From: Cliona cf. orientalis
Lineage: Eukaryota; Porifera; Demospongiae; Clionaida; Clionaidae
DNA: 64,000 bases
Direction: 5' to 3'
NCBI GenBank assembly: GCA_963930775.1
Contig: OZ005694.1
Coordinates: forward strand, 8,448,899 to 8,512,898
Part shown: in pieces, positions 56,185 through 64,000 of the stretch
How positions within the stretch are numbered: the stretch's first letter is position 1
Layout: every line of letters starts with the position of its first letter
Made by a program: the position numbers and the translations under genes
Notes under the pieces: generated by a model
The model's input: only the letters and a program-made list of their open reading frames with translations
Told to the model about the DNA's origin: nothing
Databases searched by the model: none

Positions 56185-59100
56185 ACCTAGCACGTATATC
56201 TTCAATGGCCAAATGAAGTGTCAACAGGAAGTGAAGGTTAAAACCATGCATGTGCAGTTGTGTGTGTGTGTGGGGGGGGGGGGGGGGGGGGTAATAATCC
56301 CTCCATAATTATGTGAGACTATTGAAGGATTACCATACTATAGGAGTGAAGTGGAGTGGTACTCTGGGTCTTGCAAGTACCCAGGATAGACTGACAGCTT
56401 TGAGGAGACAGCAGGCTATAGCAAGGTACATAAATTACTCATATCATGTGTGTGTTGACATCGTGCAATATGTATTTTGGCTCCTACTTAGCCTTGTATC
56501 CTAGGCAACAGGGGTGGTTTGTAAGTGACAGATCCCTGTTTGTGGTCTGATGAATCCCTCTACTTGTAAACGTGTAATAATGGCAATTACAAGATGTTTA
56601 CTTCGTCTGTCGTGTTAGCTAGCTGTGCAGATCGACCAATAGGCTATATATAGGAAGCAGGATATATAACAGCTAAACCAACCCTCATGATGGGGGGGGG
56701 GGGGGGGGGGGAGGGGGGGATTTTCCAAGATAAATCCCTAGTTGCTATGGTTCAACTAATAATTAAATTTTGCTTGGTCTACTAGTACACCTGATCATGA
56801 TCAGTGATGCTTTCTGTTGAAATTCATGGAAATGTGAATTAAATTTAGACACAAGTGCTAGCCTAGTAGTCTACCTAGCTAGCTAGACGAGAAGTAATAA
56901 CTAGTTGAGTGAGGTTGTTACATTCATGCATGCACAGGAGTTGTGGTGTCTACTCTGAAATCATATCAGCTCAGGAAGCAAGAGAAATCTGTCCCATTCT
57001 GAGAACCGATGACATAGTAGTGAGTTTGATATAATGATATTGTTAAGCTGCACTTCGATCATGTACATGTATGTGCTGCCATGTTGTTACCTGCATATTT
57101 CTTCTGGTCTTAAATGGGACCCCCTCCCCCCCCCCCCCCTTCACTAGTTCTTTTATGTAATGTACATGTGGTATAGGAGATGTTCACCGTTATTAACTAG
57201 CCACGCCCCCTTGCACCAGAATAGTTTACTAACATTATTTTTTGTTTATATTACATATAATATGACATACTCGGGCCATCCTTACCGTACGGCACAGGCA
57301 CCAAGTTAAGGGTAACTATGGAGATCTCTTTGATATAATATTATGTACACACCACATGCAACATGATGCCATAGTATTGCCAGGTATCAATTAACGCATA
57401 CTTGGGCACAAAACCGTCACCACAGAGCCAATTACACAATTGTACGTACTGTGGTATCAGGTGTTTCACACTCGCATCTACCATAGTGACAGAGAGACCC
57501 TTTCAGTGCAAGCTTATAAATTTCAAACTTGGCACATTATAAACTAATGTAGCATTCATATGCACACAATATAGATGTGGTGCCATGCATGCAGACTCCA
57601 ATTAACCCAGTGCCTCCAAGTATACAGATTTGTCAGTACTTTTATTAAATTCTGACCATAAAATTAATACTGATAAAATTTTTAAAATACTGAAAACTGG
57701 GGGAATTTAGTATATACTTCATATAATATGGAGCTCTTTAAATAAAAAAAATACTGAAAATGCATGCAAAATACTATGATACTGAAAAACTGGAGAATAG
57801 CTTGGAGGCACTAATATAAAACCTGTCATGCTGTACCTCTATTATTACTATTATAGGGAGGATTGTACATTCCTGGTGAAATATCAGCTGGTGATCCCAG
57901 TGATATCTGTCAGTCACTAGCCAAGGGAGCCTCGCTGCAAGGTACGTGTAACACTAGTGTATGTACCAGCCTAACTGCCTGCTATTGGTGTTAGGAAATG
58001 GTCGTCAATGCAGCAACGCTATGGCATGAGCATTACAATATGTCGACCCTTTACCATTTGTGCAACATCACAACTTCTACGTGCGCATGCTTTGCTACTA
58101 GCTGCCAGTCCAACACCATATTGACTTGCTTTGGTGTTGGGGCAATAATATTATACTAGTGTCATGCAGGGCCTGTTTGGGGCGAGCCTGAGCTGAGCCT
58201 CTGAATGTCTAGCTGAGCTGCGACTAGAAAACTTTAATAAAGCCATAGCACGATTAGCCTCGTACCCGGTACCCAGGCCCTGGGTACGAGGCTATAGCAC
58301 GATAGATCTTGAAGACCACTGAATACAGATCCAAGCAAACAATGACAGGCAGTCTCATAGTGCCGTGTAGGCCTGTTGTCTACAGCTGTATGATAGACTA
58401 TTCCCCTCCATCCTACAGTGCCGACTGCCGCGGCAGTCAATACTGAAAAAAAATTAATTACCTCTGTTATCAGAGTCATCAGTGAGCAGCACGTCTAGTC
58501 TATCTTTATCGCGTTCTTTAATACCTGATCCTTGCGCTGTTGAGCTGATAACGAGGCTCTGCCTCGCTCCCTCCTTTGGAGCCTTCTACGGCGCGGTACG
58601 CGTACGGTATATAGCTTGATCAATACAAGCACGAGTGTAAATTTGCAATTCGCTAAATCAGAACGACGTATATACGGCCCGTGTCCCAGGCATGAGAATG
58701 CGCAATGGAATGTTTCGCGTTTATGTCCGTAGAGATCACTGGGTATATAATTTCGCGTGACGGACGTACCATATATAATATATAATACATAATACATAAT
58801 ATAAAATTCGCGCATGGCTGTACCGTTAATGTGGGGCTCGCTCAGGCTCGCCCCAATTATTAATTTTTACTTATCCCTGCATGTATCATTGTATGGGGGT
58901 GCACTCATCTAGCAATAGAGCAACCCGTGCATTTATATATAGTGTATTTCATAATATGTGACCGTCCACGAGAAAACCATGCATAATGCGCCGAAAAAAG
59001 TTTTTGAGTTAAGGCCACCATTACCAACTACAACCTTTGAACTATTGCTCCAGCAATCTCTAGCCCGTGTAGTCATGGAGATATGAGCAAAAATATACCC

Positions 59101-62100
59101 GGATCGCCCGTACTAAAGTTTTGCAAAAAATTGCAATGAACGTTGCTACGTACGTTGCACGCGGAAGTCCGTATACTTGCCGTTTATGGTAAATACGTGG
59201 TCCCGCCCACCAAGTCAATCAGCTAGCTGGCTGCCAAAACGCTCGAGCGAGAGCAGCAGCCAACGTTTCGATGGAAAAGAACAAGAAGGCAAGCGTTTCT
59301 AAAGATCATTAGTACACAGAATAGAAGAAAGAAGTGGCTGGAGAGTTTTTTCTGTGCAGCTATCGTGCTTGCCTACCTGCAACTATGGCAACGGCTCCGT
59401 ATCATGGCCGCTCTATGTAGCCTACTCGCCCGACTTCTTCGAGCCATAACTCGGTAAGTATAGCGTTCTAGAAGCTACGAAGCAGATTTTTGTGTAGAGG
59501 AATGATTCCTCTATCGATCTATATAAAAAAGTGAAAATCGATAGTTATCACCACAGGCGATTATTTTGGCCTGTATCTCAGATTGATATCCAGCGCATTA
59601 TGCATGGTTTTCTCGTGGACGGTCACATATGTGGCCTGGCTTGTCAGGGTGCATGCTTTAATCACACCGACTTCACATAAAAATTTATTTTCAGGTGTTG
59701 GTATCTATGAGGGTGTGTGTGTGGAGGGTGTGGATGTGGAGGGTGGGAGGGTGACGGGAGTGAGGACCAACAAGGGAAACATCAGCTGTGAGGTATTCAT
59801 CAACTGTGCTGGACAAGTAAGAAACTAATTAGAAAATTAATGTGTTTTGGCAGCATGTAATGTACAATAGACAAATAAACATAATAGTTAGACAGGTTTC
59901 TACATGATTTAGAAGACCAAAGGACCCATAGGCTTGACATATAAACTGCTGCCTAGCAACAATCCTACCCATAGGCAACAATTTTTTACAGGTTTTAATA
60001 TATGTAAGTGTATATGGGAAATAGCTTACCTGCTCCTGACCAATCAGATCACAGTATTTGTTACAACTAGAATCTAATGATAAACTATCCACCAGGAGCA
60101 TTATGGTACTTTCCATCCAGTAGCTACTGCATGTTGAAATGAGATACTGGGAATGGGCTTCCCTGCATGTTTTTTTTAGCTACTGGAGTGCATGGTGGTC
60201 GATATGAATGAACCAAGAATTGAATTTCTCTTCTTTATTACCTTAATGTCATAATATATCTGTCTGTCTATCTACTGTACCTCCTTCAGTGGGCCAGGCA
60301 GCTTGGCGAACTCTCGGCTCCCTCTGTCAGTGTCCCACTGCATTCAACAGAGCACTTTTACATAGTCACAAAACCCTTCGATGGTACTTAATTCATCACA
60401 TTGCACTTTAATTAACTCACGCACACATGCAACGATCATAATAATAAATATACGTATGCCACTTGATTTATGTTATGATCGCAGGGGTGGATGTTAATAT
60501 GCCCACTATACGTGACGCTAATCGACGCATGTACATTCGTGAGTGGAGCGGCGGGATATTGGCCGGCTGTTTTGAGGTCGATGGTAGGCCATGTTTCCAG
60601 GACGGTGTGCCGCAGTCATTCGAGTTTCAGCTGTTACCAGAAGACTGGGATCACATACGTAAGTTACCTAATAGAACGCAAGCTAAAAAAATAATTACAA
60701 TTTTAAATTTTGCGCAATTTTCTGGTAAAGGTCGTCACGCACTCCATTAAGATACGCTATGAAAAATCCTAGAACGCAATTTTCTTGCGTCAATTAGATC
60801 ATGAGGTAATAAATACATCGTGTAGACCATGGGGTTCAGGTATCACAATGAAAGCCAAAAAAATTAAGCTGCATGCGTACTCCACACAAAAATGCAAAGA
60901 ATCGGATACCCTCGCTATATAACACATCAAATTTTAGTCAGCTTTCTTCCATCAAAATGTTTAATCCTGCATACACAAGTCTTACAAATGACTTTCTTTA
61001 CAGTTAGCCGATTGAATTTCTGATATATAATTATGCAGAGCCACTGACTGATGCCATCCTTCATCGTATCCCTGCCATGGAGAAGGCCGAGATCCGACAA
61101 ATGATCAACGGGCCTGAGAGTTTCACCCCTGATATGCATGCCTTGCTGGGTGAAGCACCCGAAGTGAGTCACTATTGTAGTACCATAACAATAATATTAT
61201 TATTATGATAGTGTTCTGGGCAAACATCCATGCACTCCCGAATTAAAAGCACCCATGCACCATAATTTCATGGGGTCAATGAAACAGCTTCTATAAAGCA
61301 ATTTATATCCTGGGTAGGTGCCTAATGCGGGCCAAAATCATGAGGTATAGCTATCAAAGTACCCCATGCATGGGTCCTTACCTGGGACAAGATGAGCTAC
61401 AGTAACTATCGCTGTTACTAACTCTACTAATTAACAGCTAACTAACTAGTTAACTATATAAATTGATTTTGTTGGTATACATACAGATTAGGAACTACTT
61501 TGTGGCAGCTGGCATGAACTCGTTGGGCATCGCAGGTGCTGGAGGATTTGGAAGAGCTCTAGCAGAGTGGATTGCTGATGGTATTCTCTCTTTCTCCTTC
61601 TCTCTTCTAGCTCCTTATTTGCTTATATCACACATCCAGGAGAACCTCCTTGTGATCTCTGGGAATTTGACATCGCTCGATTCAGTCCGCACTCTGCCAA
61701 TAAAAATTATCTACGTGATAGAGCAGCAGAGACCCTGGGTAGACATTACTCCCTACCATGGCCTCACTGGGAAATGGAATCAGGACGGGGGATTAAGAAG
61801 ACTCCATTCCATTCCAGATTGGAGGCTGAAGGTGCCAGCTTTGGTTGTGTTTATGGCTGGGAAAGACCCAACTGGTTTGCAAAAGAAGGAGGTAAGAATT
61901 TTTTTAGAGCAAGTACATTACTATAATTACCGGATTTTCCATCAGAATCTCGAGAGAATGAATTGACGTACGGCCAACCAAATTGGTTTAACAGGGTTAA
62001 GGAGGAGCACTTGGCCTGCCGAGAAAAAGTGGCCCTTTTTGATATGTCTGCATTTGCTAAGCTGGAAATTGAGGTACCGCAGTCACCTCACTATGACAGT

Positions 62101-63715
62101 CTATTCAATTATACATCTCCCTCTCCCCCCTCCCTCTCTCCTTCCCTCCCTTCCTCACTCTCTCCATGCAGGGACCAGAGGCAGAGCTATTGATGCAGCA
62201 GCTTTGTGCCAACAACATGGCCGTTCAGCCTGGTCAAGTGGTCTACACAGGAATGCTCAACACCAGAGGAGGCTTCCAAACAGACTGCACCGTTACAAGA
62301 CTGTCATTGGACAAGTGAGTGCTATAATAAACTTTGTGAAATTCGGTAGATTTGACAGCAAAAAAAAAAAAGTTTAGTAATCTACCAATAACTTAACTAC
62401 CGGATTACAAATTTGTTATCATACCATTGTCTACTGGTGTTTTATTTGTATAGGTACGTGGCTATCTGTCCTTCAGCTCAGCCTCTCCATATCAGTTCAT
62501 GGATTGAGCGTCACCTTCCCTCGTCAGTCCGCCTTCAAGATGTGACCTCCCAGTACTGTGTGCTGGCAGTGATGGGACCTCACTCCAGGCACCTCCTACA
62601 GTCACTCACCAGATCTCCGCTCGACAACAAAAGCTTTCCCTTTGCCACTGCTCAGGTGAATAAACATGCTATCAATGGACTCAATGCACTAACAAGCCTT
62701 AACAGTGAATAAGACAGCTTCGTGTCTCTATGCATACCAATAATATAGCTAGCTTTCCTCAATCACAAAACTTAATGTATGACTAAATTTAGCTTTCTAT
62801 TGAGTATACACTATCTTCTTGTTTTTTCAGACCATTCAGTTGGGGTATGCATCTGACATTCGAGCTATGAGGATCTCCTTCATGGGAGAACTGGGATGGG
62901 AGCTTCACATACCAACAGAGGTGAGTTCGATGCAGAAAAAATTAATGGTTTCATCTTCCAGCTAGACACACCATGGTCATCACTCTGCTACAGTATTCCC
63001 TCCATGTATTTGACCAACTGATGTCTGCTGGAAGGGACTATGACATGAAGCTAGCCGGGGCTTATGCTGTGGACACTCTCAGACTGGAGAAAGGATTCCG
63101 TCACTGGGGGCATGAGCTGGATACCGAGACCACACCCTGGGAGGCGGGGCTTGGTTTTGCCGTAGACATGAATAAGGTATGAAAGTGTAGGATCCTGAAG
63201 TTGCTCAAAACCTAAACATTACTTTCCACCACCCCCCCCCCCCCCAACAATATAATATTATCAAAGCTCTCAAATTTATTTCCACCCCTTAAAGGCTGGG
63301 AATAGGGTGATAATTTTTGCAACATTTGTTATTAATTCAGGAGTTCATTGGAAAAGAAGCTCTCATTAAGCAGAAGGAGTCTGGTTTGACACAGCTGTTG
63401 GGAGTCTTCACCGTTGACTTGCAGGCTGACACCACAACCCTGCCCTGGGGCAAAGAGAGCATCTATCGCAATGGAGAGTATGCTGGCTACGTCACTTCTG
63501 CCGGGTTTGGCCACTCCCTAGGGAAGGCCGTGTGCATGGGCTATGTCTGTGCCATGGATGACTCAGACAGAGAGAAGTCAAGCGGTGTCACAGAGGTGAC
63601 TCATCAGTACCTCAAAGAAGGAAGATATGAGATAGAGATTGATGGAAAACTGTGGCCCGCCAGTTTGCACCCAACTCCTCCTTATGATCCAAAATCAAAA
63701 CGAGTTAGACTATAA
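54302..63715 (+). CDS. PDPR: Mitochondrial FAD-dependent DMGDH/SARDH/PDPR-family protein
   Basis: Eighteen exons (first 54302-54402, 55449-55619, 56009-56142, 56344-56425; last 63341-63715) join in phase to 2637 bp, 878 aa, close to the size of human PDPR (about 879). The N-terminus (MWRAASFGRGAWSLKPQ) is basic and looks like a mitochondrial targeting peptide. A Rossmann FAD-binding motif follows: VVVCGGGVVGSSVAYHL. DAO-fold signatures are SCGTTWHAAGL, CEVFINCAGQW, YIREWSGGILAG, NGPESFTPDM and AGMNSLGIAGAGG. The C-terminal half is a folate-binding aminomethyltransferase-like domain: ALFDMSAFAKLE, GELGWELHIP, GAYAVDTLRLEKGFRHWGHE, EFIGKEAL and YDPKSKRVRL. The N-terminal half reads most like PDPR, the regulator of pyruvate dehydrogenase phosphatase; the C-terminus is more like sarcosine dehydrogenase. 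Enzyme or regulator cannot be settled by eye. Confidence 0.85.
54580..55278. mobile_element. AAGGCCACTG MITE with nested second MITE (PDPR intron 1)
   Basis: Outer inverted ends TAAGGCCACTGTAACTTAA and AAGTTACAGTGGCCTA. Inside, 54771-55188 is another element with ends TACCATATGGTGGGTAATTT and AAATTACCCGCCATACGGTA. The inner element therefore inserted later. Confidence 0.75.
56272..56291. repeat. Poly-G run in PDPR intron
   Basis: About 20 G after a (GT)n tract. A similar G run is at about 56693-56712 in the next intron. Confidence 0.8.
58178..58855. mobile_element. TGGGGCGAGCCTGAGC inverted-repeat element (PDPR intron)
   Basis: TGGGGCGAGCCTGAGC at the left and GCTCAGGCTCGCCCCA at the right are exact reverse complements, 678 bp apart end to end. 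No transposase frame is seen. A small palindrome CCTCGTACCC/GGGTACGAGG lies inside at about 58258. Confidence 0.7.
58957..59627. mobile_element. 671-bp MITE with perfect TGTGACCGTCC ends (PDPR intron)
   Basis: The first and last about 35 bp are exact reverse complements (TGTGACCGTCCACGAGAAAA.. and ..TTTTCTCGTGGACGGTCACA), bordered by TA. Perfect ends suggest recent insertion. No long frame inside. Confidence 0.85.
59886..60075. repeat. Relative of the 39064-39420 repeat (PDPR intron)
   Basis: Shares TTTCTACATGATTTAGAAGA, TATAAAC..GCCTAGCAACAA, CCATAGGCAA and CCAATCAGATCACAGTATT with 39070-39400, but lacks the second palindrome arm. Confidence 0.6.
60669..60795. repeat. GAACGCAAG repeat, copy 2 (PDPR intron)
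   Basis: TAATAGAACGCAAGCTAAAA..TTTCTGGTAAAGGTCGTCACG..CATTAAGATACGCTATGAAA. Close copy of 42662-42785. Confidence 0.75.
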
Positions 63716-64000
63716 TAATTATTAAATTTTTTAACGATAGAGAAGTAATATTATTTTTTTAGAATCTGATGAGTTGACTAATATGATTGCATAATTATAG
63801 AATTCAGCTGTACATAATATTATAATATTTATTGATTTTTATGAGAGTTGAGCACTATCAGCTATATTGTATATTAATAATTATTTAAGGTCATGTAGTA
63901 TTGCCGTGACAGTCAATCATGCATACAAGTAGATAATTATTGCAATTGCACACAGATTCCATACATTAACCATGATCACAATCCGTATTTGGTATACTGT
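63716..64000. other. 3' flank of PDPR gene
   Basis: AT-rich sequence to the end of the window. It holds the PDPR 3' UTR; nothing else is recognised. Confidence 0.5.

Noticed and set aside
61580-61966. Open frame continuing through 61580 without splicing in the PDPR gene
   Set aside because: The straight frame gives a non-conserved protein. Removing 61581-61639 (GT..AG) restores a family-like sequence (LWEFDIARFSPH, YGWERPNWF).

Overview
This is eukaryotic, animal nuclear DNA: many short exons with GT..AG borders, short AT-rich introns, animal-type gene families and dense small inverted-repeat transposons. The best guess is a sponge (demosponge). The reasons are compactness, nested genes, and a single-exon cysteine-rich multi-pass membrane protein of a type I associate with sponge gene families. 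The phylum is inferred, not proven. Exon borders were set by hand from splice sites and reading phase.

Layout. (1) 52-1041 (+): 3' end of a MAGUK-like PDZ-SH3 gene. (2) 1783-4588 (-): PTB-domain adaptor, 5 exons. (3) 4867-12001 (-): AAK1/BMP2K-type kinase, 9 exons, 593 aa. (4) 13161-17074 (+): three tandem intronless genes for small secreted six-cysteine proteins resembling IL-17/Trunk-type cystine-knot ligands. They lie in a segmental triplication bounded by the AAK1 5' flank and the stop codon of the next gene. (5) 17227-21715 (-): multi-EF-hand, EFCAB6-like. (6) 22538-24673 (-): eIF2 beta. (7) 24862-31252 (+): DHX35 helicase, 24 exons, 705 aa, with a tRNA-Glu(CTC) gene in one intron. (8) 31563-35657 (-): intronless DUF4470-like protein with four MYND fingers. 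(9) 36018-49309 (+): MARCHF6/TEB4 ER ubiquitin ligase, holding a nested antisense membrane-protein gene (40228-42069). (10) 49882-54051 (-): WDR88-like WD40 protein, holding a nested antisense MIF4G gene (51667-52512). (11) 54302-63715 (+): mitochondrial PDPR/DMGDH/SARDH-family flavoprotein, 18 exons, 878 aa.

Genes of unrelated function sit side by side. Three pairs diverge from short shared promoters (EIF2S2/DHX35, MYND/MARCHF6, WDR88/PDPR). Most large genes are conserved housekeeping genes (translation initiation, RNA helicase, ER degradation, endocytic kinase, mitochondrial metabolism). The lineage-specific content is the secreted-protein array, the MYND gene and the nested membrane protein. 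All of these are intronless.

The non-coding DNA is rich in MITEs. Several families share TACCGTA-type ends with TA target sites, and several families share an internal GGTAAAGGTCGTCA core. A nearly identical 425-bp pair occurs in introns of DHX35 and MARCHF6. The most promising undescribed biology is the tandem cytokine-like array with its conserved TATA+octamer promoter, duplicated flanks and internal inversion.
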